Positions 10,601 through 22,729 of a stretch of 64,000 nucleotides of DNA are shown in pieces. A model generated the notes under the pieces. It was not told where the DNA came from, did no database searches, and was given only the letters and a program-made list of their open reading frames with translations. The position numbers and the translations under genes are program-made. Origin of the DNA: Parus major (taxonomy: Eukaryota > Chordata > Aves > Passeriformes > Paridae); the NCBI RefSeq assembly GCF_001522545.3, contig NC_031770.1, positions 4,214,281 through 4,278,280 of the forward strand, given 5' to 3'. The stretch's first letter is position 1. Each line of letters begins with the position of its first letter.

Positions 10601-13600
10601 GGAATTTAAGCAAATTAATGACTGTGGGAAGATGAAACAAAGATGACTCAATTGTCAGGCAAATAATTTTGTTTCCCCCCACAGCCATCATTACCAGTTA
10701 TTTGATACAGATTCCCATTAAGCTGCCTCAAAGTAGGTCAGAGAAGTTGGACCTATGGGTTGAGCAAGGCCTGTGCTAGAGGCAATGTGAGTTCTTACAG
10801 AGAACGGCTCAGCCTCTGGAGCACAGCTTGGGATTCATCGCCAGGAAGGTACCGGAGACACAGCTTGAACTGGGCTCCTAAACCCACAAACAGACAGCCC
10901 CCAGCTCTAGCAGGTCTAAACCCAGTGAGAAATTCCAAGAGATGTGCCCTTAGGAGCACAGTAAAGAACATCATATAGGACTCACAAACCAAAAGTGCTA
11001 TTATTTTAAGCTGTTTGTCAAGTTTGCCAAAACCATCAAAATAAAATGGCAGTTACACTGGAGCACCTTGACTCAGATACCTGACTGTGAAGACATTAGT
11101 TGAGGAATATGTAGAATTTTTTAAATCAAAGCTATTAATGCATGCCCTGGATCAAGCAACCAGTTGCAGAGTTTAAGGAAATTTCAACTCTTGTGGTAGA
11201 AGAGTGACCCATCCCATTTCCCAGCCCACTCACACATCTGTCTCGGTCACCTCCTGCAGCAGTAAGATTGACACAATAACTAATACACTGTGTGAAGTAG
11301 TACAGTAAAGTCTTGTTAATATTCCCTTTGCTAATCCACACACCTCATAATTCACACACAGAAAGCCATGATCTCTTCCCCTTTCTCTGCTAAGATTTAA
11401 CAGATTGCTTTGAGGGGATCTCACATTACCAAGAGTTCAGGAATATTACCAAACATGTTCCTGGACATTTCTTCCTGTACATGAAGGATAAACAGAAATC
11501 ATCACAAACATCCACACAATTATTGACCAAACCCACAGCTTTACAGTCATATTCACAGCTGTCAGAATGAGTGATCAAAAGGGGATTGGTTTAGCTTGTG
11601 TTTCCTATTTCATCTAAACAAACTCAATTAGTAATGTTACAGAAACACGTCATCTCATTGTGAAAGAAAGAACTGACCCATTTCCAATGTTTCCTCCAAA
11701 ATTCCAAAGGCCTTGGGAAAACTCCTGTTAAACACTTCCTCCCCGCAGAGTTATTTCATGCTGTACCTTGAGCTACCAGCTCACACAGGAGAGTAATTCT
11801 TAACTTAAAGGGGTGGACTTGTTAGCACTCCTTGGTGGGCCCACAGACACGACACTGGCATAGTGAGTAGATGGGAACTGCTTGCTCTCCAGTGTTTCCC
11901 TGTTGGGAAGGAGGAAGGACAACAAAGTTTTCCTGGATCCATTAAAACACAGTTTGTAGAGCAGTCTAGGCCAGCAGAACTCTCTTGAAGAAGAGGGAAC
12001 CTATGAATCGATTCTTTCATCAGGATTTCCAGAACTGTTGTGTCATTTCTGAGCCCAAGAGAAGTTCAGCCTTTGTCCTCATGGCAAAATAAGTGGGTTG
12101 CTCTACCCAAGTCAAACAAGCTCAAGTCCCTCTCTCCTCCTGGGAAGAAGCATGAAGAACATCTTGCACAATCTGTCCTCTTCCTCATTGCGTGTCCTCA
12201 GCACTGCTAACCACAGAGCTGGGGATCACATCCAGAGGCTGCTGTGGCTATGGGGAAGGTCCTTCTGAAATCCAGTGGAGTAGAACCTGCCAGACCCTTT
12301 ATGTGACATCTATCACCATATTAGCTAGAAACTCACTAACTGGACATAAGAGTTCCTAGCACAGGTTTCGTTTCCTTAAGGTATGCAAGAGATTCAGAAC
12401 CTGCTTGAATAGAAGAGAAACTTCTCCTATTTCTGCCAACCCATTTCCACCACATTACCAGAGCCCTATGAAATGAATCTTTCCTGCTGAGTCCGGCAAT
12501 AAGATCTGCTCTGTTGGCTGCCCTCACTTAGCTCCACTAAACTTCAGCTTACAACTGCTTGCTTAAAAAACAATCAAGCAAAACTTCCCAGCCCCCATTT
12601 TAATAATTAAAATAAATAACTGGAAATAAGTTGCAAACACTTTTCTGACATCACATTAGCACTGTGTGTTACAGAAGACCCCTTGTGCTAAGGCTGAAAT
12701 TTGGATTTTAGGCCAAATGCCTCAGCTTCTCAGTGGACTCAAGTTCAGGCTGTTTCATGCTTAATTTCTTCTCGTGGCTGCTTGGAGTCACCAGCAACTT
12801 CAGCGTGTTGCATACGTAATCCCCAATGCAACAATGGTATCACAATACTGCCATGGCCCCAAACTCTTGCTGTCAGTCACTCCTCAGTAGGAAGGAGCTG
12901 CCATCCCCTTCTCTGGGGCTCATCCAGTTGTCCCAGGAATAAATCTGATTTCCTTTTCTAAGCTTATGTATTAAGGATGTCATAAAAGCAAGCTTTGTGT
13001 TGTGTTTTATTCCACTGTATAACCTCTTGATGGAGTCACTTGGGTCAGGAAAAGGGATTATTTCCCCTCGAGAGCAGCTCTGTTGTTTTGACCTTGGTAG
13101 ATGAAACTATTTTAAAATGAAAGATAAACAAATAAATGAAAGGCAATGCAAGACCCAAGAGCTGTTCTTGTTTGTTTCTTCTTGAGTATTGGAGGCTTTA
13201 ATCTTTTGGTGTAGGTGGGAAGAGAAAAAGGGTGAATGAACATATTTTTATGAAAATATCTCCTTTGTCAGAAAGCTGTAGTGTCTTAAAAGAACTTCTG
13301 GAAGGAAAAATTACAGACTATCTACTTATGCAGCTAAATGCAGCATTTGTTCAGCTCAGAGTAGTTTTTATCTAGAGTCAAGAGTTCCTGGCAAACATGA
13401 GTGAATGCAGCAGCATTCCAGCCTTTCCTGCTGTCTGTACTGGCCTTGCCACTTTGTACTGAAATTTCTGCAAAACACTCCAGATTGGGATTCCTGGATC
13501 TACTGCTTACAAGCTGCTCCAAATCTGATTTTTTCCTTGAGGATTTTGACTCCTATCAAAATCAAACATGGATTTTCTCTATGAAAATCAGTAAAATTGT

Positions 13601-13860
13601 GTTTCCTTCCTTATCCTCTTTGGCAGCAAAGCAGGAGGACACTCAGACCTAACTGAGAAGCCACTCAGCAGACCCAGGGGTGGGCAGGGATGAGCTCTGC
13701 CCTGGGCAGGGGTCAGATTTCCAGCTTTCCTCTTTGCCTTCCCCACAGTTCTCAGTCTGGTTCCAGAATATCCAGGTTCCTCAGGGCTGAAACCACCCCA
13801 AAGAGGGCAGGGAACATCATCAGCCTCTAGATGCTGCAGAGCACTCGGCCAGAGCGACTC
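7651..13860. other. Noncoding sequence, no recognised gene
   Basis: About 6 kb of unique sequence has short, overlapping open frames on both strands and none that I recognise. A short GGAA run occurs at 9411-9428. No CR1, LTR, tRNA or snRNA signature was found. Confidence 0.45.
9411..9428. repeat. Short GGAA microsatellite
   Basis: This is a run of GGAA units with one interruption. Such runs can act as ETS-factor sites when long, but this one has only about four units. Confidence 0.7.
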
Positions 13861-13864
13861 AGAG

Positions 13865-13990
13865 CTTTTTGCAATGTGTGAAGCAGGCATGATTTTAAAG
13901 CTTGAAGCATCTGTCACATATTCATCTGTAACTGCTTCAGGTATAATCCATAAATCAATAATCCTGTTAATCCTTCTTCTGCCATCAGAC
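13865..13990. promoter_or_regulatory. Candidate conserved noncoding element
   Basis: The block is dense in homeodomain and bicoid-type cores, with TAATCC twice (once after a TAT, once near TGTTAATCCTTC) and ATCAATAATCC between them. It has no repeat identity and no coding frame of note. The clustering of TAATCC/ATTA cores suggests an enhancer-type element. Inference only. Confidence 0.25.
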
Positions 13991-15330
13991 AAACCTTGCT
14001 GCCTAATCCTACTCCCTGGAGTAAAACATGGAGCTGTTTCAAATCATTGCTACTGCCACAAACCTTGAGCAAGAGGCAGAGACTACTGAGCTGCCAGAAC
14101 TGGAGCCAGATTCAGGGATGAATCCGATGGGGTCCAGGAAATTTCCATTTCTGATGGGGGTGAGAGGAAAGAAATTTCTGAGAGCTCCTTGGAATTTAGG
14201 AAGAGAATAGAACAAGCCATCCCTTATATTATTGGGCAGCTCCCTTGGAAGCCATCACAGGAGTACTCAGACTTATCTCCTCACAGTTTGGCTCAGACCT
14301 CGAGCTGTGGCCTGTCTGCATCCACACACCCAAAGGGAACTTGCACTTTTTGCAGCCCAGTTCTGCATCTGGCCATGCTGAAGGAGCAGCTTTAAGACTC
14401 TCTGCTTCATAACAGCCAATTATATACAAACTTATTTTGTTCACAAAAGGGTTTTGATAGAAAAGCTCCAATGAGATTAGTTAAAATGCAGAGTTCATCT
14501 AATAGAACCACCAAGAAAGAAAAACAAAAATCAGGAGCATTAAAAAGAACCTACTTCAGCCTCCCTGCTTATTAAGTTAGATCTTTCTCCTCAGAACACT
14601 GCTATTTATTCTATCAACTTGTTACATAAAAGCTGTTCCTCTTGGGGAGCACTGTGCACACACACACACACAGAGATAATCACTAATAAATTGCAAAGCT
14701 CTGGATTTCACAAATTAATTCTGGCTTTATCTTGCCAATCATAATCTGCCAACAAGTTCTCAGGTCCAACCACCACATTTCTGGTCACAATAAAAGCAGG
14801 AATTTTAATACTTATATTGCAATTCCATATAATGAAGGTTTAAAAAATATTTAAAGTAAGCTCAAAAATTTTTACTTCTTGTATTTATAAAGTAAATGAT
14901 TGCTATTTTTCTGGGAAATGAAGCTTGCACACCTACCTATAACCTAATTTGTTTCTATTTTCTTAATACCTAGAAATTGTATTTGACACATCTTCCTTTA
15001 TTAAGCCCCTAAATTTGTCCTCCAGTAAATGTGTGCTCATTTAAAGTACTTTAACACTGGGGTTCAAAACCACTGGGGCTGCCAGGGCAGAACTTTGAAC
15101 TTCATGCTCCCAAGAAATGTGGGGCTTTGACCTTGCCAAAACCCCCTGTTTTATATTTAAATGGTCACAGATTTAATAAAGGGCTGCAAGATAGACTTGC
15201 CATTAACCACCTCCTTTACTTTGCTCCTAGTTAACAAAACACGGAGGCAGTGGATGCTGTAAGAATTGAATTAGTTATCTAGGATAATCTGTCCACATGA
15301 GCAAATGGTGTCCCACTAGGTCAATACAGA
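13991..15330. other. Noncoding sequence with a CA microsatellite
   Basis: This is ordinary AT-rich sequence containing a (CA)8 run at 14657-14672. No gene was recognised. Confidence 0.5.
14657..14672. repeat. (CA)8 microsatellite
   Basis: Eight uninterrupted CA units. It is short, but could be polymorphic. Confidence 0.9.
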
Positions 15331-15870
15331 AATTAATTGTGGGATTCTTGTCAAATCCACATTGTTTCCTGGTGCAGTTGCAAGCCACTCAATTAGACAC
15401 CTTTCAAGGCCTTTTGCTGGTCTAAATGTAGCTAATTGCTCCAGTTCTGGCTGGGAATGATTCATCTCCCAGATGTCTCGAGCCTTCCCCAGCACTGCTC
15501 AGCAAAGATCAATACATACACCCAGCCCACAGGACATTCCTGTGAACAGGATATTTTTACTCATGTCTCCCTTTTTATATGATTAATCCCAAACAAGCAA
15601 GATCTCCTGAATCACGCTCTTGACACAGCAGCTCCTTTAGGTCTTGCTGGCTTCCCACACACGAGGGACTGGGCATGAATGCATCCCCTTTGTCTGCGCT
15701 CTCCAGGTGCAGCACTATTCACACTTGAGCTTGACAGCACAACACAACAGTTTTTATTTGCCGGTCTCCTCTGTCAAGTATTCTTTTCTCTTGTGCCGCT
15801 TCCTCATTTGTCCATATATCAGTGGCAGGCCTGGCCAAATTGAAAATGAATGAAGCACAAAGAAAGACTG
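15330..15870. promoter_or_regulatory. Two candidate conserved noncoding blocks
   Basis: Two sub-blocks, about 15330-15485 and 15715-15870, look element-like. The first has CAATTAGACAC and GTAGCTAATTGC cores. The second has CATTTGTCCATATATC and AATGAATGAAG and retains CpGs. Neither shows repeat identity or a recognised protein. Conservation is untested. Confidence 0.2.
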
Positions 15871-18800
15871 TAGTTTCCACAGTGACGCTCTATGGGAAAG
15901 CAGTGCACGGTTTGGTTTTTTTTTAGAGAGTCCAAAAAAGGTCACTGGTCGCACTTGTAGCTGTGAGTCCCAGAGGGAAAGACCAGAGCATCTGGCCCAC
16001 TGGTTACTAACTTCCAAGAAGAAATCTTCATGGGCCGTTGCTTAAGAGCCATGGGGCAAAGGATTAAAAATATAACCTTGATATTTCTTCCCCAGCTCCA
16101 TTTGTAGATGAGTAAATTCAGGAATACATGAACAAGGGAGGCTGGGGCAGCTTGATGCCTCCTTCCCCATGGAGCAGGACACAGAGTTGTACATGGGAGC
16201 TGTGTTCTCCCAGCCTTGGTGAGTGACTGCAACACGAGACTTTAACTCGATGTGGCGCAGCACCTTTGGCTCAGAAAACCTCAGCGAGGCCTCCTCACTC
16301 ACCTGCCATTAGTCCAACCAGCCACCGGATGTCTTCAGTGCTCCATGCCAATAGCCAAGGAACAGCATTACCCAGGAGTGGGAAACAGGTCTCTCAAGGA
16401 TGGGGATACACCAAATGACACCTGGAACATCACAGCTCACTCACCAAACCTGGGCTTTAGCAGAAACCGATGTGCAGTGGTTGGACAATGCTTGAGGAAC
16501 AGGCTTTTGTTCAACACAGTGCTGGCTGTCCCTGGGACTTCACTTACAGGACAGATTGTCTGAGTTTCTCCATCAGCAAATTGGAATGCTGGATACCCCT
16601 GCCTGTGGAAGTGCCAAGAGAACTGCCCAACACCCAGAGAGAATTTGGAATGCTGAGGTCCCTACTCCAGAGCTGCAGGGACCTGTCAGGCACTCACCAC
16701 TGTCCCTGTGCCGTTGAGTACATGGCACCACGCTGACTCAAAGGGGGAAGAGCTGTTTACCCCTGAGAGCTGCTTCTCACCCAGCTCTGCACACTCAATC
16801 CAGCTTTGGCAGTAAAAGAAAAAGGAGGAAAATGAAGAAGATTTCAGTGATACAAAGCCACACAGTGGTACAAAGGTGCTGTAAGCACAATTTGTACCAC
16901 AGGGGTAGGCAGAGGCCAGCACTGAGCTGGACAGCGCCACCCTGAACATGCAGAGCAGAAAGACAGCACCCACCCTGCAGGCCCTTGGAGTGTGTCTGTC
17001 AGTTAATAAATTTCTCTCAATTTCTTCCTTTTCTCTCCTAATAACCCCTTCTTTCCTGTTTTTCCTTATCAATCCTTTCTTCTTTCCCCTCAGTTTCACT
17101 GGTAGATGCAGTTCTGGATCACACTCGTACCATCAGTGCCCAGGATCAGTGCTGGGCACTAAAAACTCCTCTGTGCAACCCCAGCTCTCCATGAAAGAGG
17201 ACAGAAAGTCTCTCCCAGCTGCCTGCTCATCCTTATGCCTCCATGGCAGCTCACACTCTGCCAGTTGTTAGTGGAGATGCTTCAGGACAGCTCACTGGAA
17301 GGAATGACAGCAGGCTGGGGTCCCCAGGTCCCTCCTGCCCAGGACATGTGCTGCCAGCACGTGGCTCAGGCACTCCTGGAAATGCCTTTTTCAATCCTGC
17401 ACAAGCCAGGTTTGCCAGGGGCATGCTCAGGTAGGACAGGCTGAAGAGATGTAGCCCAAATCCAACACTGAAGTAACACGGTTTCAGTAAGGCATGGGTT
17501 TGGGATCTCCTGAGGCCTCAGCATAGCGTATAAAGAAATTTATCTTTCTTATCAAAACTCTTCATGTGCTAACAACTGCATATTTGTCTAAGTGCTTTCA
17601 TATGGTTGGATCTGTCTGACACAACAGCCATTCAGAGCTCTGCTGACTCAGAACTTTCTTGGCGATTCCACGATGTCTTGGATCAGCTCTGCCTTTGGGG
17701 GAGATGTAACTCAGCATTGAAAACAACCTACTTAAGGTTTCTCAGCTGTTCTGATTCCCTTGGTATGTCCGTTCATTCACTCAAAATTCACTGCCTCAGC
17801 AAAGGCCCCGTCACATTTCCAGTCTTTCCTATGCCATTGTGTATAAGTCACCAGGATTATTTCCATGGTGCAACAAATTAAAGAAGCGACCTAGATGCTT
17901 TTCCATAATTTTCTAATAAATTTTTGCACTCTAGTGAGGTGCTAAGCCTGTCTCTGGCTAGCAGATGCACTATTTTTATTTCTAAAGAAGCTGAGGTCCC
18001 AGTGGCAGCAGACACAGTGCTCAGGGCAGTGACTTTGGGCAGGAATACAGAGCAACTTTGAGAAGTTTCCCATCCAAAAAGTCTGATATTTCCATTGGCC
18101 ATTCTGTGGTAACACCTTAAGACAACCACATAATACTTTAAATCTGCAATCATATTTTTTAATAATAAAATCATGTTATTTAGTATGCTATTGCTCCACT
18201 GTTATCAAAGAACAAGAGAAAATGACTTCAGTGTGATACTCCTTAACATGGACTGCAACTACTAGCAAAATCGATGATCTCTTAATTTTATTTTCTGGCT
18301 GCTTTTCTTTAATTATTTAACTTATTCTGACTAATGATCATCTTACACTTGTTTTCTTTATCCCACTGTCAGGTTTTCAGGCATTTTTTTCCTGATTTTT
18401 ATAGAAAGCTTCAAAAGCTTTTTTAAACATTCCAGAAAATTAAACAGTAATTGAGTCTTTTGTTTTTCCTTTTGAAGACTAAAGCTAACGAGAAGTAGGT
18501 CAAGCTGAACTCTCTTTTCCCAAGCATTATTCCTGAAATCTGTTTGCACCTTGTATCTCTATTCCTCTCTTAGCACTACAGTGTTTACAAGCTCTCTGAG
18601 CATGTCCCCACATGCCAATTATGCCAAACAAACCAACTCAAGCAGGAGATACCATCCCCAAATTTGAGCAAGCAGCTCTTTGGGGTAGCTATCAAAAAAA
18701 AAAAAAAAAAAAAAGGAAAAAACCCCAAACCACAAAAAACTGAATATCACCCAGATCCACTAATTCACATTGTTTTTGGCTTACTTCCAGGCTGTGTTTT

Positions 18801-20040
18801 AAGCTTTGAATAGGAACTAATACAGAATACACACACAGAAGTTTATTATTCTACTGCTGCTTGGAGAATTTAATGCCAGAGAGAGCAAAGCAACATGTGT
18901 AAAGGGACAATAGCCCCTTATAGCAAAGTTTTGCAATTTAAGATGAAAAGCAGTGTTCTGCTATGCTGACAATTGTAATCCTTGTTCTATCAAGGAGTGC
19001 TACAAATCCTTGGACACCAGCACTGGAGCTACACCCATGTAGGATGCTGTGGGGCCTGAGTAACAGAGCTGTGGGGCTCAGCTGCTTCTGCTGGGAAACG
19101 CTGAGCTCTTGGGGCTGCAGGGTCAGCAACCAGCCTGAGTTCCTTCCTTGAGCTACCAGGGCTCTGGGAAGACATGGCATCCAATCCCTGATAACAGCCC
19201 CTCCCCACATCACTATTAACAATTCTGAGCAGTCAGAACCTACACAGGGGCTTTGAGGCTTTGATTTTACACCTCTGTTCAGATGTAGGCCTTCCAGCAA
19301 AGATCCAAGCATGTATCTCTCCATTTCTCCTTGACATTTGATTTTCCACCTCCAAAGGTTTCTATGGAAGGGACAGAAATCACAACAATCTAAGATTCTG
19401 ATGGCACAGAACCAGGCTAACACCTGAGAGCTATGTGCCACTACAGGACACCAGACTACACCAACAGGCTTAGTGGAATTATCCACTCAAATACTGAGAC
19501 TTAGAATGAATCCCTGTTCCCTTGGTTGAGCTGTGGATGGGCCAGCTTAGCTTGGAGAGGCCTCCTGCTGCCCTGAAGAAACAGCTCATGGCTACATCTT
19601 CCTTGTTGGCCATGAAAAAACTGGGGAAGAGTCTAATCCATGGGATATTTAGATAATTTTTTACCCCTGAATCAACAGAAAACTGATTTGCAGCTGAAAT
19701 CAAGTGTTGGTCCTGATCAATCAATCCAAAGGCACATGGAGGGAGGTCACACTATTGCAGTTCCCTAAACCTGCAACACAAACAAACAAAGCTGGTTCCC
19801 TGGCACAGGCTTCACACAGAAAAATACAAGCAAAATTTTGATTGCTGCAGCAAGAAACAGAATGCAATCATGGATTTTTACATAGCTAAGCTGACAAGAT
19901 GCTCACATAGCAGAACTACAGCGTGAATTATCATATAATCGATATTAACATGGTTATTATTCTTCCAGGGTAATTTATTTGTGTCAACCAAGTTGGTGTT
20001 TCTTTTCCATTCTGTTGTAATTCCTTTTTCTTTTATGAAA
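15871..20040. other. Noncoding sequence, no recognised gene
   Basis: This stretch includes a 182-codon minus-strand open frame (18938-19486) that opens with GTG rather than ATG and has no recognisable domain. I treat it as chance. An A21 run lies at 18694-18714. No CR1 or LTR was found. Confidence 0.45.
18694..18714. repeat. A21 homopolymer
   Basis: Twenty-one A residues are followed by GG and further A-rich sequence. Upstream sequence is not recognisable as a processed gene copy, so I call it a simple repeat and not a retroposition tail. Confidence 0.85.
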
Positions 20041-20300
20041 CGTAATTACATTTCCACAAACGCCGTGTCTGCAGAGGGAGCATGCCAGAAAGCTGTCAGC
20101 CTTTAACTCGTCCTGCTGCGCTGCCAGATGCAGAATGCATTGATTTTCTGAAGACCATGAGGTGTCTCATTTTGCCCAATTCTCCAAGTCTGCCTGAAGC
20201 CACACGTGCAGACATCAACACAGCCTGTTTGCAAAGGTGGCAGCTCATAAGATCACCGAGTTTTGCTCCCTTCCACCACGAGCTGCGTTATTAGGCTAGA
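20040..20300. promoter_or_regulatory. Candidate conserved noncoding element
   Basis: Several CpGs are retained in AT-rich DNA (ACGTAATTAC, AACGCCGTG, CTGCGCTGCC, CACGAGCTGCG). An ATTA core and the block GAATGCATTGATTTTC add to the element-like look. The open frame across it is short and unrecognised. Inference from texture. Confidence 0.25.
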
Positions 20301-20689
20301 AAACAGTATTGGAAAAATGAGAGCTGCTATTTCCACAGCAGATTACTCCAGACCTGCTGCAGCCACCTGAAAAGCAGGAATGCACAAATATGAACAAACA
20401 AAGTAAGAGTTTTGCCATTCCTGGATTCCTGTGGAACAAATCTGGAGTTTTGCTGTGCCTTTTCAATGACAGTGTTTTTGCTATCTTCTACCACCTGCCC
20501 TGTTAGTAAGCTACCAGAAATGAATGCCTAAGTCATCTTAGGGTAAACTTTGTTATTCTCTTTTAATGCTCTATAAATCAGTCTTGTTATAAATCAGGGA
20601 ATGTTCATTAATCAATTCTCAAAAAATATTTTATTTGGCTAAGAGTGTCAAATCGTGGAAGTAACAAAGCAAAAATTAAAACCATGTGC

Positions 20690-20830
20690 TAGAAGCGGGT
20701 TCGTGACTGCATGCTTACGTCAACAAAGCCTCATAACTGCACAAATAATTACCATAGATCATGTTAACTTTCATTAAATAAAACCATGCTGAAAACCAGT
20801 AGTACAATCCTTATAAAGCACACATGTTTT
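20690..20830. promoter_or_regulatory. Candidate conserved noncoding element
   Basis: It contains a CRE-like CTTACGTCAAC and AATAATTACC homeodomain cores, plus TTAAC and ATTAAAT runs. No repeat identity was seen. Low-confidence call from motif texture alone. Confidence 0.2.
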
Positions 20831-22700
20831 CTAATACATTTGTGTACTCAGGACAGCATTTTGCACTCAGTTAACTGTGAACTTGGGTTGCATATGTGTG
20901 AACGTGGGCAGAAGTTTTCCTGCTGGCTTTCTATACACAGACATACTGAAAAATGTTAACTTAAAATCCCATTTCTACTACTTTTCTCTGTAGTCAGAGC
21001 AACGTTACTCATTTTCAGAAAGACTATGGTGCTGAGTGACAGGAACAGAGAACCAAAGTTCAGGGATATGCAGACTTCACTCCTTAGCCTAATACTACCC
21101 AGGAATTTAATCTTTGATAAGCCATTTGAAACAAAGTATTCAAACCTGGCTGAGACCAGATCATTAGTTAATGTGAACTGATTTGTCCATTAATTAAGGT
21201 GCAAGACCCTTGACTGTGTACTACCTGTGTCTGGTTTCCTTAACTTAAAGTTAGGCAACACTATCTACATTTAGGAGAAGGCAGTAATAAAAAGCTGTGC
21301 CAAGAACACAACAGAAGTAAATCCTCCCAGAGAAGAAAAGTTAAACAGCAAAATCACTTATCAGTTCCCAGTGCAAGATAACTCAACCAGTGAGAGAGTG
21401 TTTAGTTGGTATCTCTGTTCTAGAGAGCTAGAAAAGTATTTGAAAAAAAAAGAAACAATCACATTTGTCACACACAAAAGTCTAAAGCAGACCTGACCCA
21501 AGAGCTGGGCCAACAGCACGTCATGGTCACTTCCTTAGACGACAGCAAACCACAGGAACCACATGAGTTTCAAATTCCAGCCTGGGCCCATTTCTAGGCC
21601 AGTTTTTCTTCTTTTTCCATGTTTCTGTTTACTGATATTTATATTACAGCAGTTCCTAGAGGTTCTAAGTGATATCACACTGCTACTGAACTAGGCAACG
21701 TAAAAAATAAACACAGCAAAATAAAACATACTGAGAGATCTCCAAGCAATTAGAAATTAAAGCAGACAAGACAGAGAGCAAAAGCTGCATCACACTCATT
21801 TTGATTACCCCATGCTCAAGCCAGTGAAAACTAGAGAGAAGGTACAGGGCTAGGTAAAAAAGAAAGGCTCAGAAGGCAGAGGGAACCAAAGGGGAACCAC
21901 CCAAATTGCTGCTTCTAGAACATCTTTGTGTTTTGTCATTCAGATCTCTTGGGGCTGATCCATCACACTGGAAAGCCTAAGGCTGACTCCAAAAGGCAAA
22001 ACTCCTGCCCAGCACAGGGTACAGACACCTGGGCATGGCCTCAGCCTGTGCATGTTTCTCCTGTTTAAGTTTCTATGCACTACTGGTGATCAAATGGGTG
22101 CTGTTTAATTTACACAGCAAAGCCTACCCCAAGGAGCTCATACTTTAGGCATTTTAAACAAACATTAGCTACAAATTCTAAAATGGGGCATTCACCCAAG
22201 CTTTTATATGCACTCAGATGTGTAGGAAAAATAAATAGAGAAAAGAAGATAATTTAAGCCTTGGCATGGATGGAGCTTCATCTCAGAACTTTAGCACCTG
22301 ATGCTTATTCATCAGTTGTGGCCTGAAAGTTGGCAAAATCAAAAAATTATTCTGCCAGGATTCTAATCAGAGATAAGCACCAACAGCTTATAGCACATAG
22401 CATAAACTCTGACTCAAAATTCAATCCAAAACTCCACACAAAATTCAGGTTATGCACAAACCTTTCTGATCTGCAGCAGGATAACCCACGCAGTGTTGGG
22501 GCAGGATTGAAAGCCCCTGACATGCAGGGAAAACAAATGCCTGCGCTGTCACAGGCCTGGTGCACATAGCACCCATTTGCTGATGAGCTGCATTGATTCT
22601 GTGAAGTGTCCCATGAAATAGGCCTTCAAAGCAGCAAAGAAAAAACCCAGCCCGAAAGAGGACAACCACTGTGAAAGCTACAGAACCGTCTTTGTGTCTC
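20831..22700. other. Noncoding sequence, nothing recognised
   Basis: AT-rich unique sequence with scattered short open frames. No repeats or RNA genes were recognised. Confidence 0.5.
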
Positions 22701-22707
22701 TGCTCTT

Positions 22708-22726
22708 CGCCGCGAGCGCGCACAGC
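22708..22726. other. Isolated CpG cluster
   Basis: CGCCGCGAGCGCGCACAGC and the following G hold six CpGs in about 20 bases, while the surrounding kilobases have almost none. It is too short for a CpG island. It may be a recent or constrained patch. Confidence 0.6.
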
Positions 22727-22729
22727 GGG

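Noticed and set aside
15050..15085. GGGTTCAAAACC considered as a tRNA B box
   Set aside because: No A box, anticodon stem or acceptor pairing could be built around it.
18661..18740. A21 run considered as the tail of a processed pseudogene
   Set aside because: The sequence upstream is not recognisable as a copied mRNA and no flanking target-site duplication was seen.
18938..19486. 182-codon minus-strand open frame
   Set aside because: It opens with GTG, shows no domain, no splice signals of note and no family resemblance. A frame of this length can occur by chance in 64 kb read in six frames.
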